DNA of 64,000 nucleotides from Candidatus Omnitrophota bacterium (GTDB lineage Bacteria; Omnitrophota; Gorgyraeia; Tantalellales; Tantalellaceae), in assembly GCA_014728045.1 (NCBI GenBank), contig WJMH01000005.1:26835-90834 (forward strand). Reading direction: 5' to 3'. Made by a program: the position numbers and the translations under genes. Positions 27,139 to 36,275 of the stretch are shown here, one piece after another. Under the pieces are notes generated by a model. That model was given only the letters and a program-made list of their open reading frames with translations. It was not told the origin of the DNA and searched no databases. The first letter of the stretch is position 1. Every line of letters starts with the position of its first letter.

Positions 27139-28019
27139 TGAGGGAGCTTGCGGTCATAGATATGATAAAGCGCCGGGCCGGACAGCCCCCCGGGGGCGTT
27201 AAAAAGGGGATAGGCGATGACTGTGCCGTCCTGGCCGACGGCAGGGGGGGTTACATTCTCTGGGCGAGCGACATGTTGACAGAAGGAGTGCATTTCAGCG
27301 TAAAGCGCGCCGGTTACGCCAGGATAGGCCGAAAGGCCGTCGCCGTCAATATAAGCGATATAGCCGCGATGGGAGGGGAACCCGAACATATACTGGTGTC
27401 CCTGGGGGTTCCTTCCGGGATAAGGGATTCTTCGATCAGGGCCATTTACGACGGTATTTTCTCGATCTGCGGCGATTACGGGATGACGGTCCTGGGAGGC
27501 GACCTCACGGCTTCACGCAGTCTGGTGATCGATGTTTCGGTGATCGGCCGCGCGAGCCGCGGGAGGCTCACGACCCGGGACGGGGCCAGGGTGGGCGATA
27601 AGCTTCTCATCACCGCGCCCTGCAGGAACGGAAGGAGAGAACATCTTGATTTCAGGCCGCGGCTTGACCAGGCGCGGTACTTGACGCGGCACTACAGGGT
27701 AAACGCGATGATAGATGTATCCGACGGCATCGCGATGGACCTTGGAAGGATGGCCTCGGCCAGCCGCGTGGGCGCAAGGTTGTATACCGCTGATATCCCT
27801 CTATCCAGGGGGCTCTGCATAGAGGATGCCTTGTTCTACGGTGAAAGCTTCGAGCTTCTTTTTTCGATGAAGCCGGGTGACGCGGAAGAACTCACCAGGA
27901 AGAAAAAGACTGAATATGCCGTGATCGGCACTATCGTTCCCGAAAAGAAGGGGCTCATCAGAGTGGACCCGGGCGGCAGGGAAAGCCCCTTAAAAATGAA
28001 AGGCTACAGACATCTATGA
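27138..28019 (+). CDS. thiL: Thiamine-monophosphate kinase
   Basis: Phosphorylates thiamine monophosphate to the active diphosphate. The 293-residue protein shows the family features GIGDDCAV (24-31), the later DMLTEGVHF, NISDIAAMGG and LGGDLTAS stretches. ATG at 27138 overlaps the mtnA stop and gives the usual N-terminus; open frame continues upstream inside mtnA without a family match. No thiamine synthesis gene is near. thiL-tsaE-tsaB is the same order as in Bacillus. Confidence 0.92.
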   Translation: MRELAVIDMIKRRAGQPPGGVKKGIGDDCAVLADGRGGYILWASDMLTEGVHFSVKRAGYARIGRKAVAVNISDIAAMGGEPEHILVSLGVPSGIRDSSIRAIYDGIFSICGDYGMTVLGGDLTASRSLVIDVSVIGRASRGRLTTRDGARVGDKLLITAPCRNGRREHLDFRPRLDQARYLTRHYRVNAMIDVSDGIAMDLGRMASASRVGARLYTADIPLSRGLCIEDALFYGESFELLFSMKPGDAEELTRKKKTEYAVIGTIVPEKKGLIRVDPGGRESPLKMKGYRHL

Positions 28020-28483
28020 GCAAAACAGGCGCGACCCTTACAACAGTTTCGCCAGAACAGACCATGGAGCTTGCCGCGCGCATAGCCCTTTCCCTTGAGG
28101 CCGGGGACGTGGTAGCCCTTATCGGGGATCTGGGAACGGGAAAGACGGTTTTCGTCAAGGGATTGGCCAAGGGCCTGGGATACGGGGACTATCTTTATGT
28201 GAACAGTCCTTCGTTCGTTGTGCTTAAAGAGTATCATGAGGGGGTTGATCTCTATCATTTCGACGTGTACAGGCTTGACAGGGAAAGCTTTTGCCAGACC
28301 CTGGACTATGAAAAGTATTTTTATGGAGGCGGGATAACCGTCGTCGAGTGGGCGGATAAGATACTGGACTTATTGCCCGATGAATACCTTAAGGTCAGCT
28401 TTTCACACGAGGACCATGCGAAAAGGAAGATTCGCATTGAAAGCGTGGGAGATAAATTCAAGGAGATAGTGAACACGGCATGA
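28016..28483 (+). CDS. tsaE: tRNA threonylcarbamoyladenosine ATPase TsaE
   Basis: ATPase needed for the t6A tRNA modification together with TsaB and TsaD. The 155-residue protein has the P-loop GDLGTGKT (39-46), the SPSFV stretch near 62-66, and the LYHFDVYRL and VVEWADK motifs of the family. It overlaps thiL and tsaB by 4 bases each, so all three are probably co-translated. Confidence 0.95.
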   Translation: MSKTGATLTTVSPEQTMELAARIALSLEAGDVVALIGDLGTGKTVFVKGLAKGLGYGDYLYVNSPSFVVLKEYHEGVDLYHFDVYRLDRESFCQTLDYEKYFYGGGITVVEWADKILDLLPDEYLKVSFSHEDHAKRKIRIESVGDKFKEIVNTA

Positions 28484-29172
28484 AGGTATTGGCGTTCGAT
28501 ACATCCACGAAGTTCCTGAGCGTGGCCTGTCTTGAGGACGGCCGCCAGTGCGCTTGTTTCCATGAGGAAGCGGGCATACGGCACAGCGAGATACTCGTAG
28601 CTACGATAAAGTCGCTTCTCGAAGAGGCCGCCTGGCGCGTTCAGCAGCTGGATCTGGTCTGTGTCGGGCTAGGGCCGGGGTCCTTTACGGGGCTCCGTAT
28701 AGGGGTGGCCACTGTCAAAGCCCTCGCGGCGGCGACAGCAGTAAAGGCTGTCGGTGTGCCGAGCATGGACGCCTCGGCCGTCAAGTGCGCGCACCTGGGC
28801 GCTAAGATCGCGCCTTTTCTGGACGCGCATAAAGGGAAGGTCTATACAGCAGTATATTCGACGACAGGGAAGCTGCCCAGGAGAGATACCGATTACCTCC
28901 TCACGGACGTGGAAGAGTTCCTCGCCGGGCTGAAAGAGGATGTTGTTCTTTTCGGCAGCGGCGTGATAAAATATAAAAAGCAGCTTGAACTCTCACGGCG
29001 CGTTGAGTGTCTGGAGGATATCGACTGGTATCCTCACGCCGCTGACATAGCCAGGCTTGGAACGGAAAGAGCCGCAAAGGCCGAAGCGAACGCGGATAAG
29101 CTGGATCCGATGTACATGCATTCAAAATACTGTAACGTTACCGAACCGCGGAAGGAAAATGGAAGTACTTGA
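28480..29172 (+). CDS. tsaB: tRNA threonylcarbamoyladenosine protein TsaB
   Basis: Scaffold partner of TsaD in t6A synthesis. The 230-residue ASKHA-fold protein begins with the MKVLAFDTST motif, then has HSE (35-37 region) and GPGSFTGLRIG (about 65-75), all characteristic of TsaB. TsaD and RimI, which follow in Bacillus, are absent here; alr starts instead, with its start 14 bases before the tsaB stop. Confidence 0.93.
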   Translation: MKVLAFDTSTKFLSVACLEDGRQCACFHEEAGIRHSEILVATIKSLLEEAAWRVQQLDLVCVGLGPGSFTGLRIGVATVKALAAATAVKAVGVPSMDASAVKCAHLGAKIAPFLDAHKGKVYTAVYSTTGKLPRRDTDYLLTDVEEFLAGLKEDVVLFGSGVIKYKKQLELSRRVECLEDIDWYPHAADIARLGTERAAKAEANADKLDPMYMHSKYCNVTEPRKENGST

Positions 29173-30292
29173 GAAAACAACCTACAGGCCCACCTGGGCG
29201 GAGGTCGATCTGGGGGCAGTAAGGCACAACCTCCGGAAGATACGCGCGCTCATCGACGAGGATGTCCACGTCCTGGCAGTGGTCAAGGCCAACGCCTACG
29301 GGCACGGGATATCCCAGGTGAGCAGGGCCCTTGTGGAGGAAGGGGTCAATTATCTAGGCGTCGCAACGGTCGATGAAGGCCTTAAGCTGCGCTGTGAGGG
29401 CATAACTGTTCCGGTCCTGGTCCTTGGTTCGGTGTTGGATGAGGAAGCTCAGGCCGCGGTTGAGAACGATATCACGCTCACTCTGTGTGATACGGGTCTT
29501 TTGGAGGTCTTGTCAGGCATTGCCGGTAGGACCGGCAGGACCCCGAGAGTGCATATCAAGGTGGATACGGGCATGGGAAGGATAGGGGTATGGCATGAGG
29601 ATGCGGTTGAATTCATAAAAAAGGCCCGTTCGTTCGACGGCATAGAAATAGAAGGCCTTTATACGCACTTTTCCTCGGCAGGCAGGGACAAGCTTATGAC
29701 GCGCATGCAGATAAGCTGTTTCGAGAAAGTGATAAATGAAGCCGAGCGATCGGGGGTCCGTCTTAAATACAAGCATGCCGCCAACAGTATCGCAGTGGTG
29801 GACTGGAGGAGGTCCCACCTTAACCTGGTGAGGACGGGTATCCTTCTTTACGGGGTCTATCCCAAAGAGAGCTTCCGTGATGAGTTCGAGCTTTATCCGG
29901 TTATGAACCTGAAAACGAGGATCGTGCATTTAAAGGATACCCCTCCGGGAAGGTCCATAAGCTACGGGAGGACCTACATAACCCAGACGGATACAAGGAT
30001 AGCGACCATTCCCATAGGTTACGCCGACGGTTACGGAAGGATACTTTCCAACAAGGCCGAGGCCCTGGTGAAAGGCCAGTACGTGAGGATAGTCGGGATG
30101 GTGACCATGGACCAGACCCTTCTTGATGTGGGTAATGTCAAAGACGTGAGGGTGGGTGATGAAGTGGTTCTCCTGGGCAGCCAGGGCAGATCCAGCATCC
30201 CGGTTGAGAAGATAGCCAAGCTTGCCGGCACCATTCCCTACGAGATACTTTCGGCGATAACCGACAGGGTCCCAAGGGTTTATAAGGAATAA
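29159..30292 (+). CDS. alr: Alanine racemase
   Basis: PLP enzyme that makes D-alanine for peptidoglycan. The 377-residue protein has the PLP lysine in VVKANAYGHG (Lys43) and the catalytic Tyr in ISYGRTY (Tyr269), with the IGYADGYGR signature shortly after. ATG at 29159 is chosen because GGAAGGAA sits just upstream; an earlier in-frame TTG at 29057 would add 34 residues buried in tsaB. A strong terminator follows, so this is the likely last gene of the lysS operon. Confidence 0.95.
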   Translation: MEVLEKTTYRPTWAEVDLGAVRHNLRKIRALIDEDVHVLAVVKANAYGHGISQVSRALVEEGVNYLGVATVDEGLKLRCEGITVPVLVLGSVLDEEAQAAVENDITLTLCDTGLLEVLSGIAGRTGRTPRVHIKVDTGMGRIGVWHEDAVEFIKKARSFDGIEIEGLYTHFSSAGRDKLMTRMQISCFEKVINEAERSGVRLKYKHAANSIAVVDWRRSHLNLVRTGILLYGVYPKESFRDEFELYPVMNLKTRIVHLKDTPPGRSISYGRTYITQTDTRIATIPIGYADGYGRILSNKAEALVKGQYVRIVGMVTMDQTLLDVGNVKDVRVGDEVVLLGSQGRSSIPVEKIAKLAGTIPYEILSAITDRVPRVYKE

Positions 30293-30326
30293 GCGCCTGG
30301 GGAAGCGTACCAGGAGCGCCTTCTCG

Positions 30327-30353
30327 CAGCCGGGGATCCCCGGCTGTTTTTTT
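30327..30353 (+). terminator. Rho-independent terminator after alr
   Basis: A perfect palindrome CAGCCGGGGATCCCCGGCTG is followed by seven T. It closes the 28-gene lysS-alr unit. Confidence 0.92.
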
Positions 30354-30412
30354 AAGTCAATGGAATGAAGGAAGTTAGGGTAAAAACTGTCTATTAATAC
30401 AAGGGCAGCGGC

Positions 30413-30446
30413 TTTTCTTGACAAAGAAAAACCATGTTGCTATACT
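30413..30446 (+). promoter_or_regulatory. Promoter of the ilvBNC-leuA operon with an overlapping inverted repeat
   Basis: TTGACA (30418-30423), 17 bases, TATACT (30441-30446). A 7-4-7 inverted repeat, TTTTCTT-GACA-AAGAAAA (30413-30430), covers the -35 box and may be an operator. The leader to ilvB is about 68 bases. It has only a three-codon ATG frame (30458) and no branched-chain leader peptide or T-box. Confidence 0.8.
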
Positions 30447-30520
30447 GATTAGACAAAATGTATATATAAATAATAGGAAATCAATATTATACCTATCTCC
30501 AGAGGTGGAAAGGAAGCAAA

Positions 30521-32215
30521 ATGGCTAAGATAACAGGCGCGGAAATCATGGTCAAGAGCCTGCATGAAGAGGGAGTCAGGCATATATTCGGATATCCCGG
30601 AGGTGTTCTCCTGCCTCTATGTGACAGGCTTTTCGACGAGAAGGAGATCAAGTTCCATCTTACACGCCACGAACAGGGGGCCGTGCACGCCGCTGACGGT
30701 TACGCGCGTGCTACCGGTGAGGTCGGTGTCTGTGTGGCCACTTCCGGTCCCGGGGCGACCAACCTTGTTACCGGTATAGCCACCGCCTACATGGACTCGA
30801 TACCGATAGTCGCCATTACCGGTCAGGTAAAATGCACCCTCATCGGTAACGACGCCTTTCAGGAAGCGGACATGGTCGGTATCACAAGGCCCATAACAAA
30901 ACATAACTACCTTGTCAAGGACGTCAAGGAACTGGCCAGGACAGTGAAAGAGGCTTTTCACATAGCAAGGTCAGGCCGGCCGGGTCCGGTACTGATAGAC
31001 CTGCCGGTGGATGTGCAGATGAACGGGGCCGAGTTCAAGTACCCCAGAACCGTTTCGCTGAAGGGATACAAGCCCACTTATGAGGGGCATCCCGGCCAGA
31101 TAAAGCGTATCGCCCAGGCTCTGGAGAAAAGCAAGCGCCCGGTCATATACGCGGGGGGAGGCATAATACTCTCCGGTGCGGAAAAGGAACTTACCAAACT
31201 GGCGCGCAAGACGGATATACCCGTGACCACGACCATGATGGGGCTTGGTGCGTTCCCTGAGGACGACAAGCTCAGCCTGGGCATGCTTGGTATGCACGGG
31301 ACAGCGTACGCGAACCATGCGATACAGGATTCGGACATGATCATAGCCGTGGGGGCCAGGTTCGACGACAGGGTCACCGGAAGGCTCGACGCTTTCGCCC
31401 CGAACGCCCTGGTGGTTCATATCGACATAGACCCTTCCAGTGTCAGCAAGAACGTGCATGTCGATATTCCGGTCATAGGCGATGCCAGGAAGATACTGCG
31501 CGAGCTTAACAAGTCCGTGAAAAAAGGTGATTACACCCAGTGGCACCGCATGATCAACAAGTGGAAGAAGGAGCTTCCGCTGAGGTACAAGGACGGCAAG
31601 ACCATAAAGCCGCAGTACGTCGTCGAACAGATATACCAGTTGACCAAGGATGAGGACGTCATAATTACCACCGAGGTCGGCCAGAACCAGATGTGGGCGG
31701 CGCAGTTCTTTACCTACACCAAACCGAGGACCTGGATATCAAGCGGAGGCCTTGGTACCATGGGGTACGGTTTTCCGGCGGCGATAGGCGCCCAGATCGG
31801 AAAGCCCGGCAGCATAGTCATAGACATAGCCGGCGACGGGAGCATCCAGATGAACATACAGGAGCTGGCGACGGCCGTCTGCGAGAAGATACCGGTCAAG
31901 GTCGTCATACTCAATAATGGTTATCTGGGGATGGTGCGTCAGTGGCAGGAACTTTTTTACGACAAACGTTACGCGTTCACGCCCCTTGATGCCGGTAAAT
32001 GCACGATGTGCCCGGATTTCGTGAAACTCGCCGAGAGTTTCGGCGCGACCGGTATGCGCATCACCCGTAAAGAGGAGGTTGTCCCGGCGCTCAAGAAGAT
32101 GCTCAAGACCAAGGGTCCGGTTATGCTGGATGTTCTCATAGACAAGGAAGAGAACGTCTTTCCCATGGTCCCGGCGGGTGAAGCCATTAACAACATGCTT
32201 CACGGACTGGCATAG
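30521..32215 (+). CDS. ilvB: Acetolactate synthase large subunit
   Basis: ThDP and FAD enzyme at the entry to branched-chain amino acid synthesis. The 564-residue protein has the catalytic Glu51 in [17 protein letters not shown], and the ThDP-binding GDGS at 438-441. Length fits the family. The small regulatory subunit follows 26 bases downstream. AGAGGTGGAAAGGA lies before ATG. Confidence 0.96.
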   Translation: MAKITGAEIMVKSLHEEGVRHIFGYPGGVLLPLCDRLFDEKEIKFHLTRHEQGAVHAADGYARATGEVGVCVATSGPGATNLVTGIATAYMDSIPIVAITGQVKCTLIGNDAFQEADMVGITRPITKHNYLVKDVKELARTVKEAFHIARSGRPGPVLIDLPVDVQMNGAEFKYPRTVSLKGYKPTYEGHPGQIKRIAQALEKSKRPVIYAGGGIILSGAEKELTKLARKTDIPVTTTMMGLGAFPEDDKLSLGMLGMHGTAYANHAIQDSDMIIAVGARFDDRVTGRLDAFAPNALVVHIDIDPSSVSKNVHVDIPVIGDARKILRELNKSVKKGDYTQWHRMINKWKKELPLRYKDGKTIKPQYVVEQIYQLTKDEDVIITTEVGQNQMWAAQFFTYTKPRTWISSGGLGTMGYGFPAAIGAQIGKPGSIVIDIAGDGSIQMNIQELATAVCEKIPVKVVILNNGYLGMVRQWQELFYDKRYAFTPLDAGKCTMCPDFVKLAESFGATGMRITRKEEVVPALKKMLKTKGPVMLDVLIDKEENVFPMVPAGEAINNMLHGLA

Positions 32216-32241
32216 CGATTTTAAAAAGAAAAGAGGTTGAA

Positions 32242-32721
32242 ATGGATAAATTCGTTCTATCAGTTTTGGTCGAGAACAAGTTCGGCGTTCTGGCGAGGAT
32301 AGCGGGCCTTTTTAGCGCCCGCGGATACAATATCGATTCGCTTGCCGTTGGGGAGACCGAGGACCCGAACTTCTCCAGGATGACGATCGTGGTCGAATCC
32401 GACGAAAGGATACTCGAGCAGATCAAGAAGCAGCTGAACAAGCTCATTGACGTTATAAGGGTCCAGGACCTTACCGGGGGAGAATACGTCAGCAGGGAGC
32501 TCATTCTCATCAAGGTCAAGGCCACCAACGCCAAGACCAGGGAGCAGCTTGTGAAGATAGTCGATTCCACCGGGGCCGAGATCGTCGACGCCGGCAAGAA
32601 GTTCGTGACCATCGAGGAATCCGGTGACGAGCACCAGATAAACGCGCTTATAGAACTTTTGAGGCCGTACGGCATAACAGAGATAACCCGCACGGGCAAG
32701 ATAGCCCTGCAGGCTGATTAG
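32242..32721 (+). CDS. ilvN: Acetolactate synthase small (regulatory) subunit
   Basis: ACT-domain subunit that gives the large subunit feedback control by valine in the family. The 159-residue protein has an N-terminal ACT domain (about 3-78, with the VENKFGVLARIAGLFSARGYNI stretch split over 10-31) and a C-terminal domain with EQLVKI and the GDEHQINALIELLRPYGI end. Length is standard (called IlvH in E. coli). Confidence 0.94.
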   Translation: MDKFVLSVLVENKFGVLARIAGLFSARGYNIDSLAVGETEDPNFSRMTIVVESDERILEQIKKQLNKLIDVIRVQDLTGGEYVSRELILIKVKATNAKTREQLVKIVDSTGAEIVDAGKKFVTIEESGDEHQINALIELLRPYGITEITRTGKIALQAD

Positions 32722-32755
32722 AATATTTCATAGCTAATATAAAAAGGAGGAAGAG

Positions 32756-33742
32756 ATGGCTAAGATCTACTATGACAAGGACGCGGACCTGAACGTTATC
32801 AAGGACCTCAAGGTCGCGGTGATAGGTTACGGTATTCAGGGGCGCGGCCAGGCGCTGAACCTCAGGGACAGCGGCGTGGACGTTATCGTCAGCGAGCTTG
32901 AGGGAACGCCCAACCACGAGCAGGCCGAAAAGGACGGGTTCAAGGTCCTGTCCGCGGAGGAGGCCGCGAAGCAGGCCGACATCATCCAGATACTCACCCA
33001 GGACCACGTGCAGGCCCAAGTCTATAAAAGCGCCATAGAGCCGAACCTCGAGGAGGGTAACGCGCTTGTCTTCTCTCACGGGTTCAACATCCATTTCAAG
33101 CAGATCGTGCCGCCCGAGAATGTGGATGTGTTCATGGTCGCGCCGAAGGGGCCCGGAGCGCTTGTTCGCGAGATGTACGAACAGGATAAAGGCGTGCCGT
33201 GTCTTGTGGCCATATTCCAGGACGCGACCGGTAAGGCCATGGACAGAGCGCTCGCTTACGCCAAGGCCATTGGCGGGACCAGGGCCGGTGTGATAGAGAC
33301 TACTTTCAAGGAAGAGACGGAAACGGACCTGTTCGGTGAGCAGTCTGTTCTCTGCGGCGGCGCTTCGGAACTTATCAAAGCCGGTTTCGACACGCTGGTC
33401 GAAGCCGGGTACCAGCCCGAGATAGCGTATTTCGAGTGCCTGCATGAACTTAAGCTCATCACGGACCTGATCTACAAATACGGTATCTACGGCATGCGTA
33501 AAAGGGTTTCCGATACGGCTGAGTATGGTGATATAACCAGGGGCAAGCGCGTTATCAGCGAAAAAACGCGCCAGGAGATGAAGAAGATACTCCAGGAGAT
33601 CCAGTCGGGCAGCTTCGCCGACGAATGGATCAAGGAGAACAAGGAAGGCCGGCCCAATTACAACAAGATCACCGAGCAGGAGAAGCAGCACAGGATAGAG
33701 AAGGTCGGCGAAGAACTTCGTGGCATGATGCCATGGATGTAA
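32756..33742 (+). CDS. ilvC: Ketol-acid reductoisomerase, class I
   Basis: Converts acetolactate to dihydroxyisovalerate. The 328-residue protein has the Rossmann motif GYGIQG (24-29), the FSHGFNIHF region, and the EET-TDLFGEQ metal-binding stretch (near 188-196). The cofactor loop (about 44-57) lacks the usual Arg and Ser residues that bind the NADPH phosphate and contains SELEGTPNH, which hints at NADH use. A strong AAGGAGG site precedes ATG. Confidence 0.95.
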   Translation: MAKIYYDKDADLNVIKDLKVAVIGYGIQGRGQALNLRDSGVDVIVSELEGTPNHEQAEKDGFKVLSAEEAAKQADIIQILTQDHVQAQVYKSAIEPNLEEGNALVFSHGFNIHFKQIVPPENVDVFMVAPKGPGALVREMYEQDKGVPCLVAIFQDATGKAMDRALAYAKAIGGTRAGVIETTFKEETETDLFGEQSVLCGGASELIKAGFDTLVEAGYQPEIAYFECLHELKLITDLIYKYGIYGMRKRVSDTAEYGDITRGKRVISEKTRQEMKKILQEIQSGSFADEWIKENKEGRPNYNKITEQEKQHRIEKVGEELRGMMPWM

Positions 33743-33757
33743 ACGAGGTGCAGAACC

Positions 33758-35314
33758 ATGAAAAAAGATAAAGTGCTCATATTCGACACTACCCTGAGGG
33801 ACGGGGAACAGACCCCGGGTGCCAGCCTGACGGTCAACGAGAAACTGAAGATAGCCCACCAGCTGGAGAACCTCGGTGTTGACATAATCGAGGCCGGGTT
33901 CCCGCGCACAAGCGCTGGAGACCTGGAGGCGGTCAAGACCGTAAGCAGGCATATCAAAAAGCCCGTTATCTGCGGTCTGGCCAGGGCCATCCGGCAGGAC
34001 ATCGATGACGCGTATCTGGCCCTTAAGAAGGCCAAAAGGGCGCGGGTCCATGTGTTCCTGGCGACCAGTAAGATACATATGCAGTATAAGCTGCGCAAGG
34101 CCAAGGACGAGATACTCAAAACTTCCGTTGAGGCGGTCAAGTACGCCCGGAAGAAGTTCGGTGATGTCGAGTTCTCCCCGGAGGACGCATCCCGAACCGA
34201 ACTTGACTTTCTCGCCAGGGTGGTCGAAGGGGTTATAAAGGCGGGGGCGAAAACGGTCAACATCCCCGATACGGTGGGATATACCGTGCCCCAGGAATTC
34301 GGCCGGACCATAGAGCACCTTTTCAACAACGTGCCCAACATAAACAAGGCCGTTATAAGCGTGCATTGCCATAATGACCTGGGCCTTGCGGTTAGTAATT
34401 CCCTTGCTGCGGTGCTTAACGGCGCGCGCCAGATCGAGTGCACGATGAACGGTCTGGGCGAGAGGGCGGGCAACGCCTCCCTGGAAGAGATCATCATGGC
34501 CATGAAAATGCGCAAGGACATATTCGCGGGGGTCTCGACGAACATCAACACGAAGGAACTCTACAAGACCAGCAGGCTGGTAAGCAAGCTTACCGGTATA
34601 CCCATCCAGCCGAACAAGGCCATAATAGGCGATAATGCCTTCGCCCACGAATCGGGTATCCACCAGGACGGGATACTGAAAAAACGCGTGACCTACGAGA
34701 TCATCAGGCCGCAGGATGTCGGCTTCGAGGGAAGCAAGATCGTTCTCGGAAAGCTTTCCGGGCGTCACGCTTTCTCGGAGAGGCTTAAAAAACTGGGGTA
34801 TTCACTCTCCAGCAAGGAACTGGACCAAGCGTTCCGTCGTTTCAAGGACCTGGCGGACAAGAAGAACAAGATCTTCGATGATGACCTTGCCACCATAGTG
34901 GAGAACGAACTGGCCACGATACCGGAGGAATACAAGCTTGTCAATTTCCATGTGGCCAGCGGCAGGGGGACCAAGCCCCTGGCGAGCGTGGAGATAACCA
35001 AGGGCAAGAAGAAGCTTGTTGCCACCGGCACCGGGGACGGGCCGATAGACGCCTGTTTCAAGACGATAGATAAGGCCACCGGTATGAAGGGCAAGCTCGT
35101 GGATTATCATGTCAACGCGGTCACCAGCGGGAAGGACGCGCTCGGTGAGGCCAGCGTCAAACTGGTCCAGAAGAAGGACATGGTCATCGGCAGGGGCACC
35201 AGTACTGATGTCATAGAGGCCAGCGTTCTGGCTTACGTCAATGCCATTAACCGTCTTTCCATCAGGAAGAAAAAATCCGCCGCTGAAAGCGGCAGACGCA
35301 AGAAGAGAAAATAG
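33758..35314 (+). CDS. leuA: 2-isopropylmalate synthase
   Basis: Condenses acetyl-CoA with 2-oxoisovalerate, the first leucine-specific step. The 518-residue protein has LRDGEQ (13-18) with the catalytic Arg14 and Asp15, the metal-binding HCH (203-205), and a full C-terminal regulatory LeuA domain (about 385-500) for leucine feedback. It ends in a basic tail rich in Lys and Arg. Citramalate synthase shares the fold, but the ilvBNC context favours LeuA. Confidence 0.92.
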   Translation: MKKDKVLIFDTTLRDGEQTPGASLTVNEKLKIAHQLENLGVDIIEAGFPRTSAGDLEAVKTVSRHIKKPVICGLARAIRQDIDDAYLALKKAKRARVHVFLATSKIHMQYKLRKAKDEILKTSVEAVKYARKKFGDVEFSPEDASRTELDFLARVVEGVIKAGAKTVNIPDTVGYTVPQEFGRTIEHLFNNVPNINKAVISVHCHNDLGLAVSNSLAAVLNGARQIECTMNGLGERAGNASLEEIIMAMKMRKDIFAGVSTNINTKELYKTSRLVSKLTGIPIQPNKAIIGDNAFAHESGIHQDGILKKRVTYEIIRPQDVGFEGSKIVLGKLSGRHAFSERLKKLGYSLSSKELDQAFRRFKDLADKKNKIFDDDLATIVENELATIPEEYKLVNFHVASGRGTKPLASVEITKGKKKLVATGTGDGPIDACFKTIDKATGMKGKLVDYHVNAVTSGKDALGEASVKLVQKKDMVIGRGTSTDVIEASVLAYVNAINRLSIRKKKSAAESGRRKKRK

Positions 35315-35322
35315 CTGAATCC

Positions 35323-35354
35323 CGCCCGGGTGCCGGATTAAAGGCGCCCGGGCG
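35323..35354 (+). terminator. Possible terminator hairpin after leuA
   Basis: CGCCCGGGTGCC pairs with GGCGCCCGGGCG (one G-T pair) around an 8-base loop. No T-run follows, so it may only slow transcription, or protect the upstream mRNA end. aroE starts 19 bases later. Confidence 0.5.
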
Positions 35355-35372
35355 TGTCTAAAGATCATTGTT

Positions 35373-36275
35373 ATGGAAAATGACACGCAGGACAGGAAAT
35401 TGTACGGCCTGGTGGGCAGGAATATCAATTATTCGCTCTCGCCCGCTATGCATAACGCCGCTTTCAAGCATTTCGGCATATCCGCCGAGTACAGACTTTT
35501 CGATACAGCGGAAGAGGACCTTGAGGCTTTTCTGAGCGAGAACGTGTTCAGCGGACGTCTCAGCGGTTTCAATGTTACCGTGCCCTACAAGATACGGGTA
35601 AGGCAGCTGCTGGAGAAATGTTCCCTCCTCGAGGTTGAGACCACCGACTGGGTGGATATCATCGGTTCTGTCAATACGGTAAAGGTCGACGGGAGGAAAG
35701 TTCTGCTCGACAATACCGATGCTTACGGGTTCTACCAATCGCTCAGGGATGAGGCGAAGCTCACTCTTGCCGGCAAGCAGGTTTTCGTTGCCGGCGCCGG
35801 AGGCGCAGGAAGGGTGCTCGCGCTCTACATGGCTACCCTGAGAAAGGACCTTCCATTATCGGTCAAGGTATATGATGTAGACAGGGATAAGCTCGCCGAA
35901 CTCGAGGAGATCTACAGCAAGCAGCTTTCTTCGGGCGGCACGATCTCGGCGCTGGAGGCGGCATCATCGCCTCTTGAGGCCAAAGGATGCGATCTTGTCG
36001 TGAACGCTACCCCTCTGGGGATGAAAGAGACCGACCCCCTGCCGGTCCCGTCCGAGGTGCTGGAGGAGGGAATGACCGTCTATGACCTGGTCTACGCGCA
36101 TGAAACTCCGCTTGTCAGGGCCGCGCGTGAAAAGGGCCTTACGGCACTGAACGGGCTGGGTATGCTTGTCGGGCAGGGTGCGTTCGCTTTCTGTATTTGG
36201 ACCGGCACGCCCGCCAGTGAGGGCAGGCCCGTAATGGAGCGGGCGGCATTACGAGAGCTGGAAGCAATCAGATGA
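35373..36275 (+). CDS. aroE: Shikimate dehydrogenase
   Basis: NADPH-dependent reduction of 3-dehydroshikimate in aromatic amino acid synthesis. The 300-residue protein has the substrate-binding NYSLSPAMHNAAF (19-31), FNVTVPYK with the catalytic Lys73, and the nucleotide-binding GAGGAGR near 146-152. It is about 20-25 residues longer than E. coli AroE. The ribosome site is weak. It overlaps the prepilin peptidase gene by 4 bases. Confidence 0.94.
   Translation: MENDTQDRKLYGLVGRNINYSLSPAMHNAAFKHFGISAEYRLFDTAEEDLEAFLSENVFSGRLSGFNVTVPYKIRVRQLLEKCSLLEVETTDWVDIIGSVNTVKVDGRKVLLDNTDAYGFYQSLRDEAKLTLAGKQVFVAGAGGAGRVLALYMATLRKDLPLSVKVYDVDRDKLAELEEIYSKQLSSGGTISALEAASSPLEAKGCDLVVNATPLGMKETDPLPVPSEVLEEGMTVYDLVYAHETPLVRAAREKGLTALNGLGMLVGQGAFAFCIWTGTPASEGRPVMERAALRELEAIR

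Noticed and set aside
30447..30520. Attenuator, T-box or leader peptide before ilvB.
   Set aside because: The leader is only about 70 bases, its only ATG frame has three codons, and no T-box sequence or hairpin pair is seen.
32648..34768. A 706-codon minus-strand open frame opposite ilvC and leuA.
   Set aside because: It spans two clear genes and their gap, and the translation shows no recognisable domain.
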